Below are positions 24,640 through 52,886 of a stretch of 64,000 nucleotides of DNA, in pieces. Origin of the DNA: Tillus elongatus. Its lineage: Eukaryota; Arthropoda; Insecta; Coleoptera; Cleridae. The stretch is taken from assembly GCA_964006375.1 (NCBI GenBank), contig OZ023266.1, positions 64,587,446-64,651,445 on the forward strand, written 5' to 3'. The translations under genes and the position numbers were made by a program. The notes under the pieces are model-generated. The model searched no databases. It was not told the DNA's origin and saw only the letters and a list, made by a program, of their open reading frames with translations. Within the stretch, counting starts at the first letter, position 1. Each line of letters begins with the position of its first letter.

Positions 24640-25250
24640 ACAACGATGACTCAAAAAATGATGAGCCGATTTCGATCAAATTTGTTGAGTACCTTCCTTC
24701 TGCAAATGGCTCGGATAAGTTCGTTAGCTAAGAAAATCGGCCCAGTTTTTCCGGAAAATTTGTTTTCTCTTTCGGAAAATTTTTATAACCGGAAATAACA
24801 AAGTTATGACTAGCAAATTTGGTACGCGGATTTACCTCATAAGAAGTAAACTAGGTATTAAAATTTTGATCTGTGAGTTAAAAGAAAAGAAAGATAGGCA
24901 TTTAAAGAAAAAAATCGGTACCAGTGATGACCAGAGAAACGCCCAACAACAAAATGTTCTATGTGGATAACAAAATCTATTGTATATTACAGACAAAGAT
25001 TAAGCTTGGCGCAAAAATATTAAGAAATGCCAGAAAACTTTTTTGAAACTTTTTTATATAGTTTTTTTTAATAATTTTATTGTTTTTCCTCTTAAAATGT
25101 CAAAGTCGCAATTCGAAACGTCAAAATTGGCAACTTTTAGACAACGAACCTGAAACTAACATGGGTTATGTGGAAAAAATATCGCAAGAAATGTGTTTTA
25201 CAAACCCTTAATTTCAGCTTCAACCGTCATTGTCCTTCATTTTACTGAGT
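24640..25250 (-). repeat. Helentron-like repeat, module C inverted copy
   Basis: Reverse-complement relative of 12480-12990; see that entry for shared phrases. It begins near 24640 with TATCACAACGATGACTCAAA, the counterpart of the end of the other copy, but lacks a (TA)n tract there. Open frames inside are chance. Confidence 0.65.
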
Positions 25251-25614
25251 AGAGTAATGAGAAAACTTTGTACCCCTTTTTAAGCACATTGAGTGCACGA
25301 AGGAGTGTGATATTTGGCATAGTTAACGTTCATATAAAGAAGGAGTGCAGATGGGTAAAATTTACCTATGTACAATATGTGTTACAAATGGACTAAACAA
25401 TACTTTGTTTCATTTAGACAGTTGGATTCCCCCGTTTTGAGCTGATTGTTAATACTTGAAATGTCAAACGCATAAAACTCTGTGGTCAAACAGACACACT
25501 GAGATTATAGAGCGGTATACTCAATGACAAAAGAACATCAATAACGTTCAAGTTTAAAAATTTAACGAATTACGGTCGAATTTCGACCGCTTAACAGGTC
25601 CGCTAGTATGGTTT

Positions 25615-25725
25615 AATACTCTATAGTTTGTAGCGAATTTTCGTAGAAAAAATTCGCTATAAGGAGACTGCAACTTTTGGATTTTGAAAAGATTTTTTCA
25701 AATGAGCGCGCAAGCATTGGTTGTT
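25615..25725 (-). repeat. Helentron-like hairpin block (module B)
   Basis: The hairpin TAGCGAATTTT-CGTAGA-AAAATTCGCTA (25631-25658, 11-bp stem) is followed by GGAGACTGCAACTTTTGGAT and TTTTCAAATGAGCGCG. These blocks match, in inverted order, the sequence at 27990-28075. Confidence 0.65.
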
Positions 25726-25799
25726 CGAGTATTAGACGAAGCGATTTCGCACCTCAAATTCGACAGTTCTGTTTATTTACATACCCGTTGAGTTGAAAA

Positions 25800-26250
25800 T
25801 GTCTCTTATCAGGGGAAATGATTTTCTTCGAGAAATCCGCATAAATTTGTTGGCGCTCCCAGTACACAATCAACGAATCCACGGCGCTGCGCATGGTTCC
25901 TTGGCTTGATTTCTTGCGTCAATTGAACCTTGCACGCTTGCAAACGCAGATCTTTTGCCAAAATTCGTTGCAGAGTGGGGCTGGTAATGTTCAATTCTTG
26001 ACCACAATGCTTAATTAAATTGTCTGGACTATCGGTCACACTTTCCCTCATTACGGCTATGTTTTCGAGGGACCGACCAGGATTGCGACTAACAGTGGTC
26101 TTCTCATCCATTAACGTGAATTTTGTCTCAAATTTGTTCATTAAACGGCAAACTATCGACTCATTTGGCGTATTATTGTGGCCGAAAATTGTACTTAAGT
26201 TCTTAATTTGCGAACTGTTTCCGTGAAACTTTTCCCATTTCTGTAGTGCT
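25800..26250 (-). pseudogene. Tc1/mariner-superfamily transposase N-terminal fragment
   Basis: The minus-strand frame (about 26141 to 25809) reads helix-turn-helix regions: RNPGRSLENIAVMRESV, then LNITSPTLQRILAKDLRLQA, then KVQLTQEIKPRNHAQRRGFV. This is the N-terminal DNA-binding half and linker of the insect transposase family whose catalytic half is seen at 1075-1738. The frame ends before the catalytic domain. Upstream (26230-26540) is the element leader with a tandem duplication. Confidence 0.75.
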
Positions 26251-26295
26251 TTTTCACAATGATTAGACGTAGCTTGTTTGAATACTGCTCCTAAC

Positions 26296-26545
26296 TTTTA
26301 ATCGCGTGGTCTGTACATGACAGCTGTCGACAAATAACTCTTACTCGCACAAACAAAATGGCGGCAAATTCAAATCCGGTGCTCTTGTTGAGACGCCCAT
26401 TATAAAAGTCACTGTTCCATAACTTATAATCGCGTGATATTTACAATGACAGCTGGCAGCAAATACACAGCCGACTACTCAAACAAACAAAATGGCGGAA
26501 AATTCAAATCTGGTATGCTCTTGTTGAGACATCCATTATATAACA
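26296..26545. repeat. tandem duplication, period about 131 bp
   Basis: Two adjacent units begin with TAATCGCGTG (26298 and 26429). They share GACAGCTG, AACAAACAAAATGGCGG, AATTCAAAT and GCTCTTGTTGAGAC. They diverge at several positions, so the duplication is not recent. It may be the leader of the transposon whose N-terminal fragment lies just left. Confidence 0.8.
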
Positions 26546-26959
26546 TGTATAAATAAATGTAATTAGAAAAAATTATATTATTAAAAACTAATAATATATA
26601 GGTGTTCTATTTAAAAAAAGATGTTCGTTATGTATCTTGAAAACGCACAGCTGAACTGCTTTTTTAAAATGTGAAGAGTCACATTCCCTACAACATTTCT
26701 ATTTACGAGTTTTTATAAAACAAGAAAGAAAAATTTCGGGACGCAGCAAGTGCGTTATAGTTGTGAATTTTCATAAAAATTGTACACTTTTGTTATACGG
26801 ATTATTACTAAAATTAATAGTTTAAACTTACGCAGACCTTGAAGATCGATTTTAGGGGTCATAGTACGCCCACATTTCAAGAATTCTTTCGAAAGTGTGA
26901 CCATCGATATCTCTCTATTATCAAAAAAATCTTGTGTTTTAACTACTTTTGAGAAAAAT

Positions 26960-27270
26960 GCCCAAAACTCAATTTTCTATGAAGCTAAACGAGTTTTTTG
27001 CCTCAGAAAGAATGCGGACATAACGGGTTCTTGCGTCGTTGAATGCTTGACGGTTTTCTTGACTATCATTGTGTAAAATCGTTTTGTGAGCTTTGACCTT
27101 TTCAAGTCTGGCCTTGTCAAAGGATTTAGAGAACCATGACTTTTGAGGGGCTGAAGAGGTTTTCTGTGTACGTGGAATACATAATTCCATGCCAGCTTGG
27201 ATAATTTCGGTGACGTTTTGTGAGATATCAAAGGGGTCAGGATGAGAGAAGCAGACAGGCGCCCATGGCA
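26960..27270 (-). pseudogene. LINE ORF2 fragment inside the Helentron-like element
   Basis: The minus strand reads KSWFSKSFDKARLEKVKAHK and NRQAFNDARTRYVRILSEAK. This is the helical linker between endonuclease and reverse transcriptase found in Jockey/CR1-type LINEs. Only about 100 codons remain, with a frame change near 27260. No other part of the LINE adjoins it. Confidence 0.65.
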
Positions 27271-27536
27271 ATGAGGATTTTTTTTTGTAGCCATATGTAG
27301 TCTCATCTCAGTTACTCTGATAGTTACAAAAATATAGCGTTTTAAGCATATTTTTGTATATTTTTGGGAGAAAAAATGTCCGTTATAGCTGATATCCGAA
27401 CTCGTCCGCCGCCTTAATAGAGTGAAGATATGTGCCAAGTTTGGTTCAAATCAGTTGAATATTTTTTGAGTTATCGCTCCAATATAACCCCCCCTGACAC
27501 ACCACCCCCACACCCCCACCCCCTTTTTATTGGTTT

Positions 27537-27581
27537 ACGTGGACTGCTGTTTCGAACCGTCCTGGTTCATCCTCAGCACGC
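27537..27581 (-). ncRNA. hammerhead-like motif, left arm (family 3)
   Basis: On the minus strand, GCGTG (stem I) is followed by CTGAGGA, one extra T, stem II GAACC-AGGAC-GGTTC, GAAAC, short stem III and AGTC as cleavage triplet, then CACGT closing stem I. This arm keeps all core bases, including the C before GAAA. Confidence 0.65.
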
Positions 27582-27714
27582 AACTGACTATGATCATTCC
27601 TGTGTGGTCTATGTCTGAGATTGTACCAATAATGGTTGTACCTGACGCCCGCGTGTTGAGCTTCTATTGGTACAATCTCAGACATAGACCACACAGGAAC
27701 GATCATAGTCAGTA

Positions 27715-27759
27715 GCGTGCTGAGGATGAACCAGGACGGTTAGAAACTGCAGTCCACGT
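27715..27759 (+). ncRNA. hammerhead-like motif, right arm (family 3), one core change
   Basis: GCGTG, CTGAGGA (27720-27726), extra T, GAACC-AGGAC-GGTTA, GAAA (27743-27746), stem III CTGCAGT with the cleavage base C27754, then CACGT. The base before GAAA is A here instead of C, which breaks the last pair of stem II. The other arm keeps it. Confidence 0.6.
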
Positions 27760-27843
27760 AAACCAATAAAAAATCACAAAAAGTACAGCAAACAAATAAA
27801 GTGTAAATTTAAAAGTGATTACAGTGTAGTGCAACATTTCAAA

Positions 27844-27845
<2 letters not shown>

Positions 27846-27934
<89 letters not shown>
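27846..27934. repeat. (TA)n microsatellite
   Basis: Pure alternating run of about 89 bases, internal to the Helentron-like element. Confidence 0.98.
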
Positions 27935-27938
<4 letters not shown>

Positions 27939-28282
27939 CATATAAAATTTTTATTGGACCTTGATTTTGGGTTCCAAGGACCCAAATTCGCGCTCATCTG
28001 AAGAATTTTTTTCAAAAGATTTTCGTCGTGACCTCTCTATTGGCAAATTTTTCTTAATGAAAATTCGCTAAACCAGAAGTGGTATAAAATGTTATGTAGT
28101 GGATGAATATGTATTATCCTTCATGGAATAGCTTTTGTTTTGACACTGACTTTCTTTCCCAAAACATTAAAATTATATAGTTGTAAATGTTTGTAAAATA
28201 CAGTCCTGTTCGTTATAATACCAACAATATTCAGCTAAATGACAAAAATACCAAAATTTGTTATTATTGTCTCTGAGTGAAA

Positions 28283-45961
<17,679 letters not shown>

Positions 45962-45981
45962 AGATTGTATAAGTAACTTTA

Positions 45982-45987
45982 AATAAA
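45982..45987 (+). terminator. polyadenylation signal of the UGT gene
   Basis: AATAAA lies 21 bases after the stop codon. Confidence 0.6.
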
Positions 45988-45999
45988 AATTGATAATTT

Positions 46000-46700
46000 A
46001 TATATGTATACGTTTCTATTTATTATAATAGTGTTTATTTTTCTTCCAATACAGCGTGTTTTAGGCTACACATACATTCGCACACGCAAACATACAGACA
46101 CAACCAGAGACACACCAATACAGCACGGCACACAAGCCACATCCACGAACGGGAACACAATTACATCCCATCTTTCTCACCCAGGTACACCTCCAAATAA
46201 TCACACTCCACCATTATCCCAATCTCTTCGAGTAAGAATAGTTTGTTTCCTGTTCTTCACAATTCCTCTGTTAGTTCCTGACAATCACAGCGTTATTTAT
46301 TTCCTTTCTTGGTTTACTAAATATCCATATTCTAACATTTTTTATAAGAATACATGCTCGGGGTTGATTTGACTCCATTAGGTAGTTCATCGTGTACCAC
46401 AAAGATCATTTGTATGCAAGATATTTTACCCACTGCTTTAGGTTTTCTCTGTATGTGTCTTACAGTTCGGCGATACCGTGTGCCCAAAGAGGTTGTAAGG
46501 GATAGAGGTAACAAAGGTGCAGTTTTGCAATACAAGAAGCCTGTACACTTTTCCTAACTGGGCGGAGTTCGGTGACTTGAGTGGGAGAAACGTCAGGGAC
46601 GTATTTAGGAATTTTTAGTTTGGTTAGAAATAAAACTGAAATTATTCAATCATTGAAATGTAATGCTTATTCATGAATTTCTTAAGCTTTTGTATAAATA
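46000..46700. other. region downstream of the UGT gene, no gene recognised
   Basis: Contains two overlapping short frames (46004-46372 and 46354-46557), the first rich in Thr/His repeats (TTRDTPIQHGTQ). Neither has a recognisable domain, splice support or a relative in the window. Confidence 0.35.
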
Positions 46701-46714
46701 GGTAACCTAAAAAG

Positions 46715-46765
46715 GTTCGGAACGCAGCAAGTGCGTTATGATAGTGAATTTTCATAACAATATTA
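46715..46765 (+). repeat. module A end of Helentron-like family
   Basis: GGAACGCAGCAAGTGCGTTA then TGATAGTGAATTTTCAT. Confidence 0.65.
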
Positions 46766-47038
46766 AATAATATATTTATATAAGCTGTAAGATTTAGCCT
46801 TATATTAAAAGTTATGAAAATTAATTAATTTAATTAGGAACAGTAAAACAAGGTAAAGAAGTTCATTGATTGTTGTTGCCCTTACTTGGTGAAACTTGTC
46901 CATACTGCATACAGACTTGGAGAATACTTCTCTAGCTTCACTGTTGGTTTTTAGTGGTGAAGGACGTAGCCAGCGCGTGAGCTAACTGGAGCAAGTGGCC
47001 CTTCGAATTCTGGAAGTTCTAGGATGTTCTTCAATGCT

Positions 47039-47081
47039 TCTGTGACTATAGTTTCGCTGCTTGACAGCATTTTCAGACAGA
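47039..47081 (-). ncRNA. hammerhead-like motif, left Penelope unit (family 1)
   Basis: On the minus strand, TCTGT (stem I) is followed by CTGAAAA, extra T, stem II GCTG-TCAAG-CAGC, GAAA, short stem III CTATAGT with C as cleavage base, and ACAGA, which pairs perfectly with TCTGT. The box has A where G8 is expected (CTGANGA), a change that normally kills catalysis. The older copy at 55089 keeps the G. Confidence 0.55.
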
Positions 47082-47420
47082 TTAAAATTGAATTAGTACG
47101 AAATCATGACAACTACAAATAAATGTCTGTTGCTAGGTTATTATATGATGTTTTGATCAAAAAATTTTATCAAATTGAAAATAGAATGAAACACAGATGA
47201 CAGATGAGGTTTTTAAAATGTCTATGTGATGTATGTCAATATTTAACATAAAAACTAGAACTAGCCTATAATAACTATGATAACAGTTACAACAATAAAA
47301 TAACTAAACAATAACAGTATAAAAGTAGTCTCTATACAACGAAAATATCGACATACATCAACTCATTATTTTATTACAACTTTTTTGAAATAATAGTTAA
47401 ATTTATTTTCTTTGACATAT

Positions 47421-49853
47421 TTAATTAGAAAGAAGAATATCCAAGAAAGGGGAATTCATTAAATCAGTTTGCTCGTTTAAAACAAGGTAGTTATTGTCGT
47501 GTGTGTGCCTTTTGACTTCTAAAGCTTCAAAAAAGTCTAGTTTACGTTTGTCATCATAAAAATGTAGTGGTTGTATGCGGTTATTTATTGTAGGTCTATG
47601 TTCGGTATCAATAATATGTTTTGCAAATGTAGATTTGTCAGCGTGGTTATTTCTAAATGCAGAAATATGTTCTTTGTATCGGGTGTTAAAATTTCTAGAA
47701 GTTTGACCTATGTAGATTGCGTTACAATGTGTACAAGCTAATTTATAAACTCCAGCTTTTGTCAGGAAACAAGATTTTTCTTTCGCGTTAAATAACAAGT
47801 CACGCGTCGTGTTGTAAGATTTAAAAGCAACCTTTGTATTTGTACAAGTGTTTAAAATTTTTGAAATGTTTTCTGAAATGGTTCCAAAATAAGTTATCGA
47901 AACGTATTTGTTGTCTTCTTTGTCTCTAATATTTGGATAAATTAAATTAATCGCTAATTTGTATTCTTTTCTCTCTATCATTTTATCTATTATTTTAACA
48001 GAGTAGCCATTATTAAATGCTGTTTGCTTAATTATTGAAATTTCTTTTTCAAAATTGTTTTGTGACATAGGTATTGAAAATGCACGATGTATCATAGAAT
48101 GATAGGCTGACAGCTTTTGTGAAAAAGGGTGACATGAATCGTATGGTATGGTTGTGTCAGTGTAAGTTGGTTTCCTATATATTGAAAAGTCAAATGAATT
48201 ATTTTCTAATTTTCTAATTGTTAAGTCTAAAAAGTTTATACAACTGTTAGCTTCTTCTTCTAAAGTAAACTTAATATTTGTGTGAAAGCTATTAATAAAA
48301 TTTAAAAATTCATTTAATTCTGTATGACTACCTTGAAAACATGCTAAAATATCATCTACGTATCTGTACCAAAAGACAATATTATGTGAAAGTTCTGATG
48401 TTAAAATTTGGTTTTCTAAGTTTTCCATAAATATGTTGGCTAATAAAGGTGACAACGGACTACCCATAGGCAGACCTTCATTTTGCATATAAATTTTATT
48501 ATTAAATTTAAAATAGTTTTGTTTTATACATTCATTAAAAAGATTCATCATTTCTTGTCTTTTTATGACATTTACGTTCTTTTCTATTAAAACGTTTTCT
48601 AATAGAGGTAAACATTCTTTAGGGGGTATCTTAGAATACATGCTACAAACATCAAACGAGACTAATTTACTATTTGTGGGAATAATTAAGTTATTTAATT
48701 TTTGTGTAAGTTCATAAGAATTCTTAACTGAATATTTTGGAAAGTAATTGTATTCTTTAATAAGTGAAACCAGTTTGCTCGCTATCTTATGATTAGGTGT
48801 ATTAACATAGCTAACTACTGGTCTCGCTGGTATATTTGGCTTATGAATTTTCAGATGGCCATATAATTTTGGTGGTTGTGGGCTTTTATATAAAAGATAT
48901 TTCTTTTCTTGTTGACTAAACAGAGACACATTTTTAAGTTCATTTTTTAGTTTTGTCTGAAATGCGTTTGTTGGGTCTCTCCTAATTTCTGTTAAATTTT
49001 CCGTAGTAATAAAATCATTAATTTTAATGTTATATGCGTCCCTACTTATAGCTACAGTTGTATTTCCTTTATCAGCTTTAGTAAAAACTAGATCATTGTC
49101 TAATATTTTATGCTGAACAGATTTTAAAATTTGAGTTTCGTTAATTTGACGTTTGTCATATTTTGAAGTTAAATGTCTTAAAAATTCACATATTTTTAAT
49201 TTTTCATATTGCCTTATAGATCTGGAAGCAATTTCGGATTCAGAAGCTAATATCTCTTTAATTTTGTTTGTAAATTTAAATTTTGGGCAGTATTTATATC
49301 CTTTATTTATAAAAGAAATTTCTTCAGTTGTAAAAATTGTATCGCTTAGGTTTTCAAACCTTTTGTAAAACTTATGTGTTTGTGGGGGAGATCTTTCTCG
49401 ATTATGTAAATGTTGTGTGCTTTCTAGGTTTCTAATTTTGTTTGTCTGTGTTAAGCGTTTTTTAAATTTCAATTCACTAACTAAAATATGTATTTGGTCA
49501 TCTAATATATCAAATTCTACTGGATGTAATTTATAAGCAAGTTCTGAATGGATTACCTTGATATAAAGAAGCAAACTATCACGAATTGAAAACCATTTCT
49601 TGGATTCTTCTTTCAGCCAGATGAAACTGGCTTTTCTAATAGCAATTTTTGATTGATTTGATGTTATAGTAGTTGTTATGATTACGTACTTCGGGATGAC
49701 CTTCTTTCTTATGCACTCTTGGTTAAACCATGCATTCTGGGAAGCGTTCATCTGCTTGATTTTCAATTTTCTATACAAATGGGCAAGCTCTTCGATAGAA
49801 GACCTCTTCAATTCATTGATTGTTGTTGCCCTTACTTGGTGAAACTTGTCCAT
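47421..49853 (-). CDS. Penelope-like reverse transcriptase with GIY-YIG endonuclease, intact (810 aa)
   Basis: A full-length open frame. The N-terminal helical region has the Penelope box KADKGNTTVAI (about residue 260). The reverse-transcriptase fingers and palm follow: PPKLYGHLKIHKP (about 327), LVSFDVCSMYSKIP (about 398), GLPMGSPLSPLLANIF (about 462) and the catalytic YRYVDDILACF (about 493), then FLDLTI and SIYRKPTYTDTT. The C-terminal GIY-YIG nuclease is AGVYKLACTHC ... AIYIGQTSRN (about 705-730). The protein copies its RNA and nicks the target. No stop or frameshift occurs and key Asp residues are present, so this copy could be active. The start MDKFHQVR lies inside the 5' terminal repeat, which is usual for Penelope. 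Confidence 0.93.
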   Translation of the reverse strand: MDKFHQVRATTINELKRSSIEELAHLYRKLKIKQMNASQNAWFNQECIRKKVIPKYVIITTTITSNQSKIAIRKASFIWLKEESKKWFSIRDSLLLYIKVIHSELAYKLHPVEFDILDDQIHILVSELKFKKRLTQTNKIRNLESTQHLHNRERSPPQTHKFYKRFENLSDTIFTTEEISFINKGYKYCPKFKFTNKIKEILASESEIASRSIRQYEKLKICEFLRHLTSKYDKRQINETQILKSVQHKILDNDLVFTKADKGNTTVAISRDAYNIKINDFITTENLTEIRRDPTNAFQTKLKNELKNVSLFSQQEKKYLLYKSPQPPKLYGHLKIHKPNIPARPVVSYVNTPNHKIASKLVSLIKEYNYFPKYSVKNSYELTQKLNNLIIPTNSKLVSFDVCSMYSKIPPKECLPLLENVLIEKNVNVIKRQEMMNLFNECIKQNYFKFNNKIYMQNEGLPMGSPLSPLLANIFMENLENQILTSELSHNIVFWYRYVDDILACFQGSHTELNEFLNFINSFHTNIKFTLEEEANSCINFLDLTIRKLENNSFDFSIYRKPTYTDTTIPYDSCHPFSQKLSAYHSMIHRAFSIPMSQNNFEKEISIIKQTAFNNGYSVKIIDKMIERKEYKLAINLIYPNIRDKEDNKYVSITYFGTISENISKILNTCTNTKVAFKSYNTTRDLLFNAKEKSCFLTKAGVYKLACTHCNAIYIGQTSRNFNTRYKEHISAFRNNHADKSTFAKHIIDTEHRPTINNRIQPLHFYDDKRKLDFFEALEVKRHTHDNNYLVLNEQTDLMNSPFLDILLSN

Positions 49854-50078
49854 ACTGCATACAGACTTGGAGAATACTTCTCTAGCTTCACTGTTGGTTT
49901 TTAGTGGTGAAGGACGTAGCCAGCGCGTGAGCTAACTGGAGCAAGTGGCCCTTCGAATTCTGGAAGTTCTAGGATTCGAAGGGCCACTTGCTCCAGTTAG
50001 CTCACGCGCTGGCTACGTCCTTCACCACTAAAAACCAACAGTGAAGCTAGAGAAGTATTCTCCAAGTCTGTATGCAGT

Positions 50079-52504
50079 ATGGACAAGTTTCACCAAGTAA
50101 GGGCAACAACAATCAATGAATTGAAGAGGTCTTCTATCGAAGAGCTTGCCCATTTGTATAGAAAATTGAAAATCAAGCAGATGAACGCTTCCCAGAATGC
50201 ATGGTTTAACCAAGAGTGCATAAGAAAGAAGGTCATCCCGAAGTACGTAATCATAACAACTACTATAACATCAAATCAATCAAAAATTGCTATTAGAAAA
50301 GCCAGTTTCATCTGGCTGAAAGAAGAATCCAAGAAATGGTTTTCAATTCGTGATAGTTTGCTTCTTTATATCAAGGTAATCCATTCAGAACTTGCTTATA
50401 AATTACATCCAGTAGAATTTGATATATTAGATGACCAAATACATATTTTAGTTAGTGAATTGAAATTTAAAAAACGCTTAACACAGACAAACAAAATTAG
50501 AAACCTAGAAAGCACACAACATTTACATAATCGAGAAAGATCTCCCCCACAAACACATAAGTTTTACAAAAGGTTTGAAAACCTAAGCGATACAATTTTT
50601 ACAACTGAAGAAATTTCTTTTATAAATAAAGGATATAAATACTGCCCAAAATTTAAATTTACAAACAAAATTAAAGAGATATTAGCTTCTGAATCCGAAA
50701 TTGCTTCCAGATCTATAAGGCAATATGAAAAATTAAAAATATGTGAATTTTTAAGACATTTAACTTCAAAATATGACAAACGTCAAATTAACGAAACTCA
50801 AATTTTAAAATCTGTTCAGCATAAAATATTAGACAATGATCTAGTTTTTACTAAAGCTGATAAAGGAAATACAACTGTAGCTATAAGTAGGGACGCATAT
50901 AACATTAAAATTAATGATTTTATTACTACGGAAAATTTAACAGAAATTAGGAGAGACCCAACAAACGCATTTCAGACAAAACTAAAAAATGAACTTAAAA
51001 ATGTGTCTCTGTTTAGTCAACAAGAAAAGAAATATCTTTTATATAAAAGCCCACAACCACCAAAATTATATGGCCATCTGAAAATTCATAAGCCAAATAT
51101 ACCAGCGAGACCAGTAGTTAGCTATGTTAATACACCTAATCATAAGATAGCGAGCAAACTGGTTTCACTTATTAAAGAATACAATTACTTTCCAAAATAT
51201 TCAGTTAAGAATTCTTATGAACTTACACAAAAATTAAATAACTTAATTATTCCCACAAATAGTAAATTAGTCTCGTTTGATGTTTGTAGCATGTATTCTA
51301 AGATACCCCCTAAAGAATGTTTACCTCTATTAGAAAACGTTTTAATAGAAAAGAACGTAAATGTCATAAAAAGACAAGAAATGATGAATCTTTTTAATGA
51401 ATGTATAAAACAAAACTATTTTAAATTTAATAATAAAATTTATATGCAAAATGAAGGTCTGCCTACGGGTTGTCACCTTTATTAGCCAACATATTTATGG
51501 AAAACTTAGAAAACCAAATTTTAACATCAGAACTTTCACATAATATTGTCTTTTGGTACAGATACGTAGATGATATTTTAGCATGTTTTCAAGGTAGTCA
51601 TACAGAATTAAATGAATTTTTAAATTTTATTAATAGCTTTCACACAAATATTAAGTTTACTTTAGAAGAAGAAGCTAACAGTTGTATAAACTTTTTAGAC
51701 TTAACAATTAGAAAATTAGAAAATAATTCATTTGACTTTTCAATATATAGGAAACCAACTTACACTGACACAACCATACCATACGATTCATGTCACCCTT
51801 TTTCACAAAAGCTGTCAGCCTATCATTCTATGATACATCGTGCATTTTCAATACCTATGTCACAAAACAATTTTGAAAAAGAAATTTCAATAATTAAGCA
51901 AACAGCATTTAATAATGGCTACTCTGTTAAAATAATAGATAAAATGATAGAGAGAAAAGAATACAAATTAGCGATTAATTTAATTTATCCAAATATTAGA
52001 GACAAAGAAGACAACAAATACGTTTCGATAACTTATTTTGGAACCATTTCAGAAAACATTTCAAAAATTTTAAACACTTGTACAAATACAAAGGTTGCTT
52101 TTAAATCTTACAACACGACGCGTGACTTGTTATTTAACGCGAAAGAAAAATCTTGTTTCCTGACAAAAGCTGGAGTTTATAAATTAGCTTGTACACATTG
52201 TAACGCAATCTACATAGGTCAAACTTCTAGAAATTTTAACACCCGATACAAAGAACATATTTCTGCATTTAGAAATAACCACGCTGACAAATCTACATTT
52301 GCAAAACATATTATTGATACCGAACATAGACCTACAATAAATAACCGCATACAACCACTACATTTTTATGATGACAAACGTAAACTAGACTTTTTTGAAG
52401 CTTTAGAAGTCAAAAGGCACACACACGACAATAACTACCTTGTTTTAAACGAGCAAACTGATTTAATGAATTCCCCTTTCTTGGATATTCTTCTTTCTAA
52501 TTAA
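50079..52504 (+). pseudogene. Penelope-like ORF, right unit, frameshifted by a 7-bp deletion
   Basis: Identical in protein to the left ORF up to residue about 463. The sequence after GLP then differs: seven bases (AGTCCGT in the left copy) are missing and one T is C, so the frame shifts in the reverse-transcriptase motif (ends 51485). The original frame resumes as an open block 51470-52504 with YVDD and GIY-YIG. The deletion lies inside the GLPMGSPLSP motif, so this unit cannot make an active enzyme. Both arms are otherwise identical at protein level. Confidence 0.92.
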
Positions 52505-52843
52505 ATATGTCAAAGAAAATAAATTTAACTATTATTTCAAAAAAGTTGTAATAAAATAATGAGTTGATGTATGTCGATATTTTCGTTGTATAGAGACTAC
52601 TTTTATACTGTTATTGTTTAGTTATTTTATTGTTGTAACTGTTATCATAGTTATTATAGGCTAGTTCTAGTTTTTATGTTAAATATTGACATACATCACA
52701 TAGACATTTTAAAAACCTCATCTGTCATCTGTGTTTCATTCTATTTTCAATTTGATAAAATTTTTTGATCAAAACATCATATAATAACCTAGCAACAGAC
52801 ATTTATTTGTAGTTGTCATGATTTCGTACTAATTCAATTTTAA

Positions 52844-52886
52844 TCTGTCTGAAAATGCTGTCAAGCAGCGAAACTATAGTCACAGA
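52844..52886 (+). ncRNA. hammerhead-like motif, right Penelope unit (family 1)
   Basis: Same sequence as 47039-47081 on the plus strand: TCTGT 52844-52848, CTGAAAA 52849-52855, stem II 52857-52869, GAAA 52870-52873, cleavage base C52881, ACAGA 52882-52886. Confidence 0.55.

Larger units (their letters stand above)
27526..27770. repeat. inverted repeat of two terminal segments with hammerhead motifs (family 3)
   Basis: The left arm (about 27526-27629) and right arm (about 27663-27768) are near-perfect reverse complements around a ~33-base centre (TGGTTGTACCTGACGCCC ...). The arms differ at a few sites. The arrangement copies that of 10839-11038 but the sequence is unrelated, so it comes from a different Penelope-type family. 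Confidence 0.85.
26738..28080 (+). mobile_element. Helentron/Helitron-like nonautonomous element, most complete copy
   Basis: The left end is module A (GGACGCAGCAAGTGCG ... GTGAATTTTCATAAAAAT, 26738-26780). The right end is module B (GACCTCTCTATTGG, then ATGAAAATTCGCTAAACC at 28050-28080). The short phrases GTGAATTTTCAT near the left end and ATGAAAATTCGC near the right end are inverted, like the subterminal inverted repeats of Helentron-type elements, and a (TA)n tract lies just inside the right end, another known trait. Inside are a captured LINE ORF fragment (26965-27270) and a palindrome with hammerhead motifs (27526-27770). No Rep/helicase is present. Assignment to Helentrons is inference. 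Confidence 0.45.

Noticed and set aside
46004..46557. Two overlapping small frames downstream of the UGT gene as a possible gene
   Set aside because: No domain, no signal of splicing, no homologue in the window; composition fits chance in AT-rich DNA.
49719..50213. Two identical 61-aa frames at the centre of the Penelope dimer
   Set aside because: They run antisense to the Penelope ORF starts; their identity only reflects the inverted repeat.
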